A stretch of DNA of 64,000 nucleotides from Callaeas wilsoni (lineage: Eukaryota; Chordata; Aves; Passeriformes; Callaeidae). Of this stretch, positions 12,714 through 24,856 are shown piece by piece. How positions within the stretch are numbered: position 1 is the first letter of the stretch; the number at the start of each line of letters is the position of its first letter. A program made the translations under genes and the position numbers. The DNA lies in NCBI GenBank assembly GCA_013398955.1, contig VWPU01004877.1, positions 1 through 64,000 on the forward strand. The letters are read 5' to 3'. The notes under the pieces were generated by a model. It did no database searches. It had not been told where the DNA came from and was given only the letters and a program-made list of their open reading frames with translations.

Positions 12714-12877
12714 TAAAATACTGCTTGCTCTACTCTCAGGGCATTTGTCCTTAGCAAAACTCACTTGAAGTGATGCCAGGCATGGTACAAGGCACTGAGG
12801 TCCTGGGTGTGTAGAACTGCATCACACACATGTCACCAGGAGGAGATGAAGAGGCTCCAGCCCAAAGCCCACATGCC
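12714..12877 (-). other. METTL2: Likely start of METTL2 3' UTR
   Basis: Unique sequence between the METTL2 stop codon and the CR1 copy. No AATAAA or ATTAAA was found on the minus strand here, so the transcript probably continues into or beyond the antisense CR1. Confidence 0.45.
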
Positions 12878-13029
12878 TCATGGCTGAAGGGCGGTGGGTT
12901 TGCAGTACTTGCACTGGATCCACACCCGATACATCGTCATCTGTTTCCCACGGTTCACTTGCAATCGCCGATCAACCAGATTCTGGATTTTCTCCAGCCC
13001 AGCTGTGGTGAACAGATGATCTAATTCAT
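12878..13029 (-). CDS. METTL2: METTL2 coding exon 9 (terminal)
   Basis: It completes Asp320 and codes residues 321-369, ending in [12 protein letters not shown] plus a short tail and the stop at 12880-12878. The acceptor is TGCTTCCAG. Confidence 0.97.
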
Positions 13030-16000
13030 CTGGAAGCAGAGAGAAGGAGACTGAGGAGGCCATAGCTTTTCTTTAACTGATACCTTCTCACACTGAGTGC
13101 TAAGCTAAGCTGAAAGATGGGCCAGAGGAAATCCACGGCCTCACCCTGGCAGGGAAATGATCAAACAAGACTTAAGTACTTTACTAGGGGAGTTTAACAT
13201 CACAGTTTCTCAAGTTTCCCTTCTAGCAAAGAAGGAAAGAATTATTTAGAGTACATCTAGAACTACAGAGACTTGACAAAGAAAGCAGCAGCAGTTTCAA
13301 ATATCGGTACTGCTTCTAGTAACCAATTAAGGGGCATCTTCTGGCAAGTTGGGACAAAGCCATTCCTTCTCCCCCACCCAGAGGAATTTCAGTCTGCAAG
13401 AGCAAAGAACAGGATCAGACCTATGCTTTTAAATGGTGGCAGTAAGATCTGTGCTGCCTAGGCTGGAGGGGAATGGGATTCATTAAGGTTAAATTTGGGA
13501 AAAAAAAACCAAAAAATCCTTAAAACCCACACCTTGTTGGGGCGCAATTAAAGCACTAAGAGCCCTCGAGGCTTCAACGATTCCATTGGCAGGTATTCCT
13601 GACCAAGCAAATAAGTCTCACAGTGCCCCAGTCCTGCTGAGCAGCAGAGCTTACTCCCAGAGCACATGGTTTGTCTGGAGTTTCTGTAGGAAAAGCTTGA
13701 CAGGTCTCAGCTTGTGTTCCTTTATCAGATGCTTTCCATTGTGAGGTGTTTGCCAAACATGCACTAAACATTAATTTTGTTGTGCCAAACAAGACTCGTG
13801 CAGTGGGGAACAGTTCAGTTGTGCCAGTGCTCTAGAACTGACTGTTCACAGGGGCCTGTAGTGGAGGGACTGGAGGTGCAACCAGTGATAAACTGGGAGA
13901 ATAACAACTTCTGCTAACACCAAGCAGCAGCAGAACTGGAAGGGCTGCTTCAGCTCCATGCTGAACCACACTCTTCTGATTTCCTTTTAGGAGAGCAGAA
14001 AAATTCAAGGAAGTTCTGCTAAGTGGTGTCCATCTCCCTCCATCATCTGCAGGCAAGATACAAGGAGAGCTCCTCCTATCCCACCTCTCTCAGGGTAGCA
14101 AACACACCAGTCTTCCTCTTAAAGGACTTTCCACGAAGGAATTGGCCATGCTTGAACCAGAAGCTGACAAGCCCAGGTCACCGTTAAATTGTGAGACACT
14201 TAACATTTCACAGTGCTCCAGCCAAGAGGCTGGAAAGATCTAGTGGCCAAAGTGGAGGGCACAGGGACAAGAAATGGTGAGGAGAGTCAGAGGGATGTTT
14301 TTGGATGGCCAAAAGCATGATTCTGGCCTCCTACCTTGTGTGAAGAAGTAGACTCTGGTGCCATCACCTCTCACATAGAAGTTATCAGACAGACATTGAC
14401 CTAAGGGCAAGACGGATATAAACAGTTACCAATGATCACTTAAAAATCAACAATTGCCATCCGACAACAAGCTCTTCTCCAGCACACATTGTCCTTTGGA
14501 GAATTAATGAGCTGCCTCCAAACCGGGCAGACACAGCTCCAGAGAAGCAGAACCTACTAGTGATGGGGCAAGAGCTCCCAGAGGAAAGGAAATACCTTTC
14601 TTAAACCGAAGCTGGGCAAGATCATAACGCCCGTAATCTCGTAACAAGATCATCCCCCCTGGTTTCAGAAGGCGACTCAGTCTGGTCACGATGCACTGCA
14701 TCCTGAGAGAAGAACAAACCAGGAGTGCTCAACATGCTGCAAAATCATGCTTGTTTCCTTCCAAAATAGATAGAATAAAGTTCTACATGTTTCAGCTTCA
14801 TATAAAGAGCTACCCAAAGCCAGCAGCATTCTGAGCTCTCCCAGAGTCAGGTGGGTTGATTTTATTTGGCCTCTATTTTTTGACATTCCCAGATTTTGCT
14901 TTTTTTCCTACAAGGATAACATCTGGCCACAGCAAGGATTAACTGCTCTCTTACTGATTACAAAAGAATCTCCAATGGTTTCTGTAAAACAAGTAATAAG
15001 TGAACTTGAAAAGAAGTGTTGTGAAGTAAAACTAAAGGTAACAAAAAAAGAGACTACTGTAGGTTGTAACAATTATCACACTAAGAACACAGCACTTTCC
15101 TTACCTATTTTCTGAACCTGAACCCTCTCTTCTTGCCACCTCCCATGTGAGAAATTAATCTACTCTCTGAGCCTGAAAATCCAGCAGAATACTTTCCAAA
15201 GTGAGTGCTCAGTGTGGCTGGGGCTCAGAACAGTGACCCCAGCAACGATCACCTACAGCCAGTTCAAAATCACCCTGTCCTCTGCCAGAACAACCACATT
15301 TGCTTGCAACAGCAAATACCTGAAAATTTCATTTTCTGAGGCTTCATGAAAAACTGGACCACAAACAGAACAAACTTTAATTTTCCTTGATAGGAGATTA
15401 TTAAAGAAATTTGGCTGTAGAAGAATTATCTTCTGCAATCAGAAGGAATTATTAAAACTTACTTCTCCGGGAGAATTGCTGAGAGGACAAAGATAAGAAT
15501 AACAATGTCAAGACTCTCCTCTGGCATTGGGAAAGGACTTTGGTCATTGCACAGGTCATGGACAAATGCAAAGCAGCGAGAGGGATCATATTCTGCATTG
15601 TTCTGTATTTGAGGGAGAGAAATTAAGAGTATTAGTAGCAGATCTTGATTTCAGTATTAGCTGGACTATATGGATTATTAGTATTAAATGGAGTATTTTA
15701 ACTTTCACATTATCAAGAGGTGTGTCCAGAGACCTGTTCTCCAGCCTCACTGGATTTCTGTATCAGGTATGTTCCTTGGTCAGGCAAGGAACAGGTGTGA
15801 AATGTGAAAAAGTATTTACACACAGGAGATTCACAAAGAGCTTTGGTCTTGTTACAATCAGACAATCAGCACTGAAAAAAATCCCCAAATTGGATTCAGG
15901 GTTTATCGCAATTTTAAGGTTAGAATTTCCACTAACAGCGGTAAGAAGTGAGAGATTTATACCGATAAATTGGAAACCTTAACATAAGTGAGAGTGTCAG

Positions 16001-19000
16001 GGCACTTCTCTACATCATTGAAATCAATATTCATTTCACCTACAAGCAGATATTCCCTATACCCCAAAAATCAAACTTGGTTGCCTAAAGTTACATTCCT
16101 AAAAATCAGATTTAGAAGTTGTACATTTTTCTAAAGCTGCTGCTACAGGTTGCAGAAGCCTCTACAAACAGTGCTTGTGTCATATCCAGAGGAGGAAACG
16201 GATGCTGACTCTGGTGCTGTACTCCCCTCTCATCTCAGGAAGTGACTGATTGCATTTGATACTTCATATATTCTCAGTTCTGCCTTGACCTGAAATTTAT
16301 TAGTGGTATTTGTCCTTTGACTTAATCCCAGCCTCCTGCTCCACAAACACGATCCCTCCTCAGCTGCCTGTGCAGAAGCTGTTCCCAGAACTGTGGTGAC
16401 AGTAACACACACACACAAATGAAAACCAGCTTCAGTTCCTGTTAAAAAATAGCCTGAATGTTTTCAAGGTTCGAGTTTGTTTTCAAGTTACTCAGCTAAA
16501 AGAACACTGTATTGAGAAAAGTACTGCCAACCATAGCGGAAGAAAATCTGGCTGACTAGTTTGCTGCCAATGTAACATTTTGAGAACTTTTACTTCCCTA
16601 ATTTCAACAATCTTTGATGGCTCATTTTCCAGATTTCCCAGTGCAAGGGTCAGTATCAGGGCTGGCTAAAACCATAAAGCTGCCAGCACAGCCAGAGAGT
16701 CACTGGCAGCTGGGATAGATTTGTGTTAACGGACAATTGGCCCCAGATACTTCCCACATTTTCATAAGTCACCATTGAGATTACCTGCACAAGATCCACA
16801 GCTGTTGTAGAAAAATCACAGCAATAAACAAACAGGCCTGGGTCACTGCAATAAATCAAAGAAACACATCATTTCTATTGAGTAATTAAGGAATTTTTCA
16901 AATGCACAAAGCCCAGAAATCCTGGGCTTTAGTTTCTGTGCAAAATCTGGTGGATTCCATTGCTCCTTTATGCCCATTATTCTCATACGGAACTGAATGC
17001 TTCCTTTTCCTTCTGGATCTAAAACCAAGGACTTCCAAGCTCAAAACACAATAACCTGAAGCTGCAGATGGCAAAGATACTATTTGCATTTGGCCTTTCT
17101 CTGAGAAATGTCTAAACTAGGAACACATTGAACATTTTTCCAGGTTTTTTTTCAGAGGCTGGTATCGCATGCTGGGTAAGAGCGTACAGAGAATTACTTC
17201 ACACAATGCCAGAATGGTTTGGGTTGGGAGGAACATTAAGGATCATCCAGTCCCACGCCTGCCATGGCAGGGACACCTTCCTCCAGACCAGGGTGCTCCA
17301 AGCCCTGTCCAATCTGGCCTTGGACACTGCCAGGAATGGGGCAGCCACAGCTTTTCTGGGCAACACGTGCCAGGGCCTCCCCAACATCATAGGGAACAAT
17401 TCCTTCCCAATATCCCATTTATCCCTGCCCTCTGGCAGTGAGAAGCCATTTCCTCTTGTCTTGTCACTACTTACTTGTTGGTTTGTAAAATTGGGAAGAC
17501 TGTATTCCCAGCCCCACAGCCAACCTGCATAAACAGAGCAGATGTATACAGTGAAAATAATTCCTTCAGCATGTCCATGCAGATAATTTTCAATCATCTC
17601 TCTACAGCCATGGAACGAAGAGCAACTCAAGAGTAAAGATGAGCATGGCAGTGACCATTCTTAAGTGTTCCTGCAAGATTCAAGCATGTTAAGGTCTGAA
17701 GAACAGGATTACATCTGTGGGAAACCACTAAGTGAGTTCTTGTCGAAATCTTAATAACAAGCTGTATATTGTTACTCTTTTGAAAGCTGTTTTTGCTGGA
17801 AGCCCAAGTGTAACAACCAGTATGAGTCACTGAAGCACTGGCAAAGGCCATGGATGAGTTATATTCACATCCAGAGAAAATCAGAGCAACAGAGAAGTTC
17901 ACTTTACTCTAATTACTCCTTCTACTTGTTCCCATTTGGAGAGATGATGGCTCACACAACTGGGCTTGGGGAATTTGCCTCTGAATGTTTAATGAATCAG
18001 TAAAGTTGAGCAGAAAACACCACAGAGGGTTTGCAGTGACAGACATTACTGAAAGTGCTCAGGTGAGACAGGAAAGGCACGCTAAGAACACCAAAGTCTG
18101 AGGAAATCTCAAATGTCAGGTTAAATTAAAAAATCAGAACGGCAGCTCATACTAACCCTTCCTGGAAGGGCAAGACTTTCATGAAAGACTAAGTATTAAA
18201 CAAATCCAGTAATATCTACAGTGAACAACTAGAGGTGGCAGAGCAAAAGGTCACAATCAGCTGTCAGCAGTCCAATATTTATAATTGCCACAAACTTCTC
18301 TGGGGCAAAGTCTGTATCAGCACACAAGGGCCCTAAGGAACAAATCCAAGAGCATCTTTACATTCTTGGCTTCATTGCTTTGTTTCACACCTCCCAAGTC
18401 AAACAGGAGTCAGCACAAACATGCAAAAGATAAATGGCAAAGGAAAGCTTTATATAGAGTAGAAAATTAGCTTCTTCAAAAGATGACTTTTAAATGCTTG
18501 TTTGAACATCTGATAGCAATAGTTTGGCTTTTAAACTTGTAAACTTCTTATGGTCCTTGTGCTCTGCCAATTCAGAGTCTGAACCAAAAGAATCCCAACA
18601 GATTTATTCAGCTCTAAACTGCCCTCTGATTTTTGCATTTTACTGACTGAAGGCAATCATCCACTCCCTTGCTGTTTGGCACTGATACATAATGTCCCAG
18701 TCACACTGACACAAGGGAGGCTTTGATGTGTGACTTTGATTTACAGCTCTTACCTCTAATATACGGTAAGATGCAGCTGATCCTGGGTAATCTCCATGAC
18801 TCTGACTCAGCTCACTGTCTTTCTGTGCAGCCAACTCCTCTGTGTGGCCCCCAGGTGGGCTTTTTATCAGGTTTAACTGACTCTCTGCCCTGGTTTCCAA
18901 TGAGCAATGACCATTTTCACAGCTTCCCAGCCCTTCATTGTCGGATTCTTCTGCATTACTACCAAAATCTCCATTTTGGTTTGAGTTCCTGTTAGGTGCC

Positions 19001-22000
19001 AGCTCAGGAAATTCAGTGAAGAGCCAGTGCCTGTCCTTGAAGAAGCCATTTTCATGGATTTTATAGAAGTCATCCCAGTATTTCTTAGCATCCACCTCAT
19101 ATTCCTCTGTGAACACAAGCAAAAACATCACCAGACATCAAATCAGAAGGTCTCAGGGTTTAATCAGTTCAGAGAGTGCGGGATTGCTGCAGATATCTAT
19201 GCACCAACCTGCTTTAATAAGTTAAGAGTATTGTCTGAATATCACCTTTATTTAAATTTGCAATCCCACATAAACACTCAGTCTATGTCCTCACAGTCAC
19301 TTTGTTAGGACTTAAAAAGGGAAAAGAGAGAGAACAGGAAACTCTGTCTCCTGGTAGGATTTAAAGGAAGCTGGCAACAGAAAAAGTCTCTTTGAAGGAG
19401 ACTGGAATGAAGAAATCCAGGTTCTACTTCCATTTCTAACACTAACTTGTTCAATTCATTGGTACAATTAATTTGGACCCTGGTGACATTAAGTGTCAAG
19501 CACAACTCCTAAGGAATTTTGTGAGAGCTGCCTGGAGCTGAAAGCTCCTGTCCAACACACTGCTCCTACTTTCAGGTGGAGAAACAGAAAAATTACTCAA
19601 CTCTCTAGGCCTGGCAGGAAGCTCAGTTAGAATTTATGCAATCCTCCAGATTACAGGACAGCATGTTTTCCACATTTTGCTGCAGTCCTGTCCAGACAAC
19701 TTTGTTTCCCATAGTTCTGTGCATGTCAGAGCATCACACATTTATGAACTAAAACAAAAGAGGGGAGTCAACAGTCACCACTGCATCAAAGTACCAGTGG
19801 AGAGTGAAGGTGGACAGGCTAAAGATGAACATAATTAATTTGAGCAGCAGCATCTTCACATCAAATGGGTCATTCCAGGAGCAAGACGAGTATTACAGAA
19901 AGCTGGAATAGCTCTTACAAAGCCATGATCAAGTGAAATTTGAGTCACTTGTATATTTACTTCCATACACTTTCACAGATTTCAGATCAAATACAGTCTA
20001 GGGGAACTATTTCTTCCATGGGAAGCTACAAATCCAAGCGACTTTCTATGACTTCATCAATGTGATGAATTCTCGGGCCCGGGAATTAACACCTAATTAT
20101 AGCATCCTATGCTTGGAATTACCTAGAGACATTAACATCCATGGCCAGAAATCCCAATTGCATTCCAATAACAAGTAATTCCTCAACCATCTTTGCATGG
20201 CAACAAGTGCATTATTGAATAACAACGACTGGAGGTCATTATTAGCTGAACTGCTGTTTATTTATTACTCTTCCTGAAGAACATAAAACCGGTTCAAAGG
20301 GAGACAATAAAGTGAACCCAGAACACCTGGAAAAATATGTAGCCTCAGCCAAATATAAACAAAAATGCCTTTAACAAAGAAGCACTAATCAGTCATATGT
20401 CTATTTTTAGTGTAGGATCTATCCCTGCAGCACAAAGAGATATATATAAAAATAATCTATTTACCTCAACTACAAGGATTTTCTCCTTTTAAGAAGCCTG
20501 GTCCTTAAACCCAAAGCTGAAGGAGACGTTAATGTCTGATATTAGATACAAACAGTAGGTTTGTGCCATGATCTCACTGTAGGTCACAGGGAGCAGGGCC
20601 AGGTCAGTTCACTATTTGCATGGAAGAAGTCAATGACTGCTGATGCTGGAAGAAGTGCTACTGATCCAAACCTTGGCACGCTTTCTCCTGAGCTTTCTCG
20701 CATGTACTAGTAGGAATATGCAGGGCTTCTGGGGCTGAAACACTCTTTCATCTAACAAAACCACCAAATCCTGATTCCTGCTCATCTCCAACATTCCCAC
20801 GACAGCCTGACTGCAGTGGAATGCTTACCTGAGATGCTGGGACAAAATTCCAGCCCAGCCATTTTGGGTTGCCCACATTTTTGTCACATTACACTGGTGA
20901 ACAAGACATTGTGCTCTTCTTTTGTTACATTAGTGTGAAATTCTGTTGGATGCTACTGAAGAACTGTTATACTCCAAACCACGTGTGGAGAAGCTTTATT
21001 TAAAGCCCATTTACCTTGGAGCCTAGTGTTTTTAAAGCCCTGAATAAGGATCAGTAACAATATAAATACAAAAAAATCAAGGGCCAGCTGACAAAGATCA
21101 TACAAAAACAGATTTAAGTGAAAATATGACCATATTAATTTTTCTGTAAGACTTCCAGCCAGAAAAGTTCACATCATACTTGTTTCAGGCCCTTTTTGGG
21201 GTATTAGCTCACAGTGCCATCAGTGTGCAAGTTAGATTCCTCCAGAGACTTTCCTGATAAGGACTCCTGACTTTCTGCTCACCTTTGTAAGCACACCCTC
21301 AAAGCCAAGCCCACACTCACTCCTTCACTCTGCAGAAGAAGGGCAAACAAAAGTAACTGTACACAAAGACCGGAAGAGAATCAGTGACCTCCTGAATTGC
21401 AAGGGGACTAATTATGGAGCCTCAAAAGGAAACCAGGAAACTTGGACTTCTTTCTCTTTCTTTTCCCAGCCAGGAGACACATCTTCCACACACCCACAGA
21501 GCTTCCCTCCTTCTTCAGAACAAATCCTGACATCCCCAAGAAGTCCACAGAATAATACAGCCACAATGACCAATACTCTGCCTTTGTTCTCCTCTTTGGA
21601 CATTCTGATTCTCAAACTACCAGATCCTTCAGGCACATTTGCCTGGGCTGCCTTCCCTACTTTTCAGCCATCCCATTGTCTCCACAGCTTCCCAGTGAAT
21701 AGCAACCATCAACATTTGACTGGCCTCCATTGTTCAGTCTGGGAAATACATCATGGTGCTCTGACAAACTGCTCCAACAGCAAATTGCTCCACAATTTCC
21801 TAGTTGTATATAGGTTCTCAAAGTATGACAGACAGCACCCTTTAATGCTAACCAGATTTTAAAATGAACTCAACACAATGGGCATCACAATGGAAAACTG
21901 CTGGATACTTCTAGGAGTCCAAGTAATTAGGAGGGTCACTCCTTGGTGTAATTAAATTTATTATTGTGAACACAACTGGAAGCTATATGGACGTGTCTCA

Positions 22001-24577
22001 ATAGCTCCAGTAGTGCTCAGCATCGTCTTACGGATGATGCACTCAATTTAATTCGAACAAAAGGAGAAGATCCACCTAAGAGCTTGGCAGGGTATAACAA
22101 GATCATCATCAGACAAGTTTTTTATCACACCAAAGAACCATTTCACCATCATTCGAGGGACTGGATGATTTCTACTAGGTGTGGAGGAAATGCATTATTA
22201 ACCATCTCAGAACGGCTTCAACCATGACATAACCACAGAGCTGAGCACCTTGAGCTTGATTCAGAGACAGGTAAGTCCTGCATTTTAGATTGATAAATAT
22301 CCTTTAAGCCAAATAAAATAAAAACTTTGGAATCCCTTTGCTGTCTATCTAAGGATAAACAACCAAGATAAAATATTTTTTTCTTTCTCTGATGAAATTG
22401 TTCTCATGCAGTTTGTTCACTCTGTAGAGACAGATATGGACACTACTTTATCAGACGCTTTAAAGAGAAAATCAGCTTGGCTCAGGGCTCACTCCACAGC
22501 AAGCCAGCAAAAAGACTGGCTACTAGCAGTTAAGCTTTAAAGAGCAATAATAAGCAGAGGCAACAACTCTACACGCAAAGAGGTTTGTTGACAATGAACA
22601 CTAACAAGTATTTAACATATGCAACATGACAAAGAAGCTCAACCCAATGTGACTCCTCCCAATGAGGAGGAGAATCTGGAGAAGGTGGAAGAGTCACAGA
22701 GAGGTAAATTAAGAACAGAAAGGTTCCTCCCCCTCCATTTCCCATTATGAAACATGTGTTAATGCCTTCTGAGTGACTGGGAGAGACGGAAGGCAGGAAT
22801 TAATGATGTTCTGATGTGGCTCTGGCCAGACTGTTCCATTCCTGGCACAAAGCCAAGACTCGCATGAGGACACTCTCCAAAAGTACCTTGTTTATCTTGT
22901 GGCAATAGTTGTGAGCTGTTCTCTTGAACTTTACTCCTGGCACTGGCTTCCTGCTCTTCTGACCATTCCACATTATCCCTGTTGTGAAAAATAAGATGAA
23001 CTAGAGCTAAGCATGGTAGGACAAAGACAGAGGGAAAGAGAAAGGTCTGGAGAATCCTTCAAATGGACAGGGGTACAGGTGCGATCCCCAATTCCAGCCT
23101 AGCACCAGCACAACAGCCTAGTCAGCACATGCAGGTCCTAGTCCTGAAGGAACTCGTGGAATTGCAAACAGAAGGGATCCTAAATCTGTTCCATTTTGGA
23201 TGCTCAGCCAAATTTAGGGGGAATAGATCCTTGCTAAAACCATGAGGGCACTCAGCAGAAAACTACATTGTCTTTCTCAAGTTAAAACAAAAAAGGCAGT
23301 TGAGTTATTTGAAAGGTAACTGCTAAATTAAATCAAATTATGAGAAAAACATGCAGGAAGCTTTAAAGCATTAAGAATTATTAATAAATTCAATGCACAC
23401 ACAGAGCTATGCAGTCATTAAAGTGATTCACTTGGCCTTTTTTCATTAAAATAAGTGAAAGAAAAGCAGAATACAAGGCCCAAGAAGCAGCTCTTGTCTT
23501 GGAAGGAATTAGTCTTTTAAGTCACAAAACGAAGGCTTAAATGTTAAGTCTGTGAAAAAACAGATTACTAAGAATTTCCACAGGAAAACTGAGGATACGC
23601 TTTTATAACATACCTTTCGTATAGAATAGTCCCAGAAGGAATGACAGGCTGACACATATTACTTAATTACACAAATATTACTTAATTACAAATTAAACAC
23701 ACCCGATTCTTAACAAGGTATAGCAGCCAGAGACCAAAAGTGGATCTATTTGCCTCAAAAATACGAAATACCTTCAGTTCCCAGCAAATTAGAGAATTTG
23801 GATGTTTAACTGACTTAAAACAACTTCTGTATCCAAACAAGGAGCTCCTGTTCCAAGCACATACCTGGCACAACCTCATGGAAGGAATGAGAGGTTATAG
23901 ATTTCTGACAGCAGGTAATTTACGTTTATTAACCACAGCATAAAACAACTGCTACAACCACAGGAGCCTGAGGAATGCTACTGCTTCGGGAGGGGCTGAG
24001 AATGGCTCGGAACTCCCTGTCGATCAGTCCTGAATGCTCAGGACACTCTGGGGATCAATCCCAAAGGTTCAGGAGCCCCCAGGCGATCAGTCCCGAAGGC
24101 TCAGGATCCCCGGGGACCAGCACTCCCGAGCACCGACCGCATAGGGCAGTGCCCTGCCCGGGGATGCCGGTCCCCGCCCGGCCTCCAGTCGCTGTCCGGC
24201 CGCCAGCCCTACACCCACCGCTCCCTCAGCCCGCTCCGCGCCCTGATGGTGTCTCCCGAGGCGAGACCGCAGAGGCGGGCGGTCACCGCGGTCGGTGCCC
24301 CATGAGGCGGAGCGAGCAGGTCGGAGCTGGCCCATTACACAGCGCTTGGCCACAGACACCGCAAATCGGACAGGCGACGGCGAACCCGCCCCGGCCACCC
24401 CCACCCCAACCGCCGGGCGCGGGGCGGCACCACAGGGCAGGCGGCTCCTGGAGATCTGGAGCGGGCAGCGGCGGCAGCCCTCACGCACCAGGCGTTGTGC
24501 TGAAAAAGTCGGGCGGGGTCGGTGAGGAGCCGCCTCCCGAAAGGCCGCCGCTCCCGCGCCTCGCTGAGTGCCGCCAT
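12878..24577 (-). CDS. METTL2: METTL2, tRNA N3-methylcytidine methyltransferase (9 coding exons)
   Basis: The coding exons on the minus strand, in order, are 24577-24489, 22978-22887, 19106-18754, 17524-17475, 16845-16785, 15602-15463, 14702-14596, 14400-14335 and 13029-12878. They total 1,110 nt, giving 369 residues plus stop, close to human METTL2A (378). The family installs 3-methylcytidine at position 32 of threonine tRNAs and, with DALRD3, of some arginine tRNAs, using S-adenosylmethionine. The N-terminus carries the family segment [11 protein letters not shown] (about 20-30). Residues 67-84 hold the conserved [18 protein letters not shown]. The SAM-binding motif I is LEVGCGAGN (177-185), and CCDFS (205-209) and LLKPGGM lie downstream. 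The C-terminus matches the family through [12 protein letters not shown]. Residues about 97-168 form a polar, poorly conserved insert. All junctions are GT-AG with matching phase and no frameshift. The start is the first ATG in a GC-rich exon. METTL2A and METTL2B are primate duplicates, so I use METTL2. Confidence 0.97.
14335..14400 (-). CDS. METTL2: METTL2 coding exon 8
   Basis: It completes Gly298 and codes residues 299-319, including [16 protein letters not shown]. It is too short to stand out as an open frame and was found from the expected family sequence. The acceptor is CCCTTAG and the donor is GTAGGA. Confidence 0.96.
14596..14702 (-). CDS. METTL2: METTL2 coding exon 7
   Basis: It completes Lys262 and codes residues 263-297, including [11 protein letters not shown] and [17 protein letters not shown]. 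The acceptor is TTCTCTCAG and the donor is GTATTT. Confidence 0.97.
15463..15602 (-). CDS. METTL2: METTL2 coding exon 6
   Basis: Residues 216-261 plus two bases. It includes [14 protein letters not shown] and [14 protein letters not shown], matching the human core methyltransferase strands. The acceptor is AAATACAG and the donor is GTAAGT. Confidence 0.96.
16785..16845 (-). CDS. METTL2: METTL2 coding exon 5
   Basis: It completes Asn195 and codes residues 196-215, including [12 protein letters not shown], which continues the Rossmann-like methyltransferase fold. The acceptor is TTATTGCAG and the donor is GTAATC. Confidence 0.96.
17200..17468 (-). mobile_element. CR1 3' fragment in METTL2 intron 4
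   Basis: The plus strand reads CCAGAATGGTTTGGGTTGG then the standard CR1 3' block, through CTTCCCAATATCCC to CCTCTTGTCTTGTCAC. The 5'-truncated end reaches the METTL2 exon 4 donor hexamer (17469-17474), so the element is in the same orientation as the gene and fills the first bases of the intron. Confidence 0.94.
17475..17524 (-). CDS. METTL2: METTL2 coding exon 4 (SAM motif I)
   Basis: A 50-nt exon coding [16 protein letters not shown] (179-194) plus two bases. It carries the glycine-rich S-adenosylmethionine loop. Its donor is GTAAGT (17474-17469) and a CR1 copy begins immediately beyond it. Confidence 0.95.
18754..19106 (-). CDS. METTL2: METTL2 coding exon 3
   Basis: Residues 61-178. It contains the family block [14 protein letters not shown] and [11 protein letters not shown], then a polar Ser, Asn and Glu-rich stretch of low conservation. 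It ends at YRILE just before SAM motif I. The acceptor is TTCACAG and the donor is GTAAGA. Confidence 0.97.
19107..22886. other. METTL2 intron 2, with CNE-like blocks
   Basis: A 3.8-kb intron without recognisable CR1. The blocks at about 20,040-20,470 and 21,930-22,290 are AT-rich and dense in short transcription-factor-like words, including the exact MEF2 consensus CTATTTTTAG at 20,401-20,410 and CTTTGCATGG (octamer-like) at 20,191-20,200. No exon is supported. Confidence 0.4.
22887..22978 (-). CDS. METTL2: METTL2 coding exon 2
   Basis: It completes Trp30 and codes residues 31-60, beginning DNVEWSEEQ as in the human protein. The acceptor is TTCACAACAG and the donor is GTACTT. It ends in phase 1. 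Confidence 0.95.
24489..24577 (-). CDS. METTL2: METTL2 coding exon 1
   Basis: It codes residues 1-29 and two bases of Trp30, with an Arg-rich N-terminus then [11 protein letters not shown]. The donor is GTGCGT at 24488-24483. The start ATG (24577-24575) follows GCCGTC and is the only in-frame ATG before the conserved segment. Confidence 0.93.
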
Positions 24578-24593
24578 GACGGCCGGCCTGGCG

Positions 24594-24640
24594 CCAGAAG
24601 CGGAAGCGGCGCCGGAAGCGGAAGCGGCGCCGGAAGCGGT
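24594..24640 (+). repeat. 18-bp tandem repeat with ETS-like sites
   Basis: About 2.6 copies of CCGGAAGCGGAAGCGGCG in the METTL2 promoter or 5' UTR, 17-63 bp upstream of the start codon. The first copy reads CCAGAAG instead of CCGGAAG. Confidence 0.88.
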
Positions 24641-24856
24641 CCGACCCGAAGGAGGACTGCGGGCGGCGGTCACGTCGGAGGCGTGCTCAGGCGGGGCGGT
24701 GCCGCGGGAAAGTGTCGGGAAAGCGTCTCGAAAGGGCGTTTTGCGGAGCTTATCCCGCATTGCAGGGAGTCCCGCAATGGGACAGGCTGGAAAGGGCCAC
24801 AGCGGTTCGTCTGGTCCAGCCTTCCTGCTCCAGCAGGCTCATTCTAGAGTACTTGG

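Larger units (their letters stand above)
24090..24840. promoter_or_regulatory. CpG-island promoter of METTL2
   Basis: GC-rich and CpG-dense sequence spans METTL2 exon 1 and about 260 bp upstream, unlike the surrounding DNA. Just upstream of the start codon (24,594-24,640) an 18-bp unit is repeated nearly three times and presents CCGGAAG, an ETS/GABP-type site, at 24,612 and 24,630. Housekeeping regulation is expected. No TATA box is evident. Confidence 0.78.

Noticed and set aside
1..12877. TLK2 first exon
   Set aside because: Expected on this side from human order, but no coding segment of a kinase and no clear CpG-island promoter could be identified in the window.
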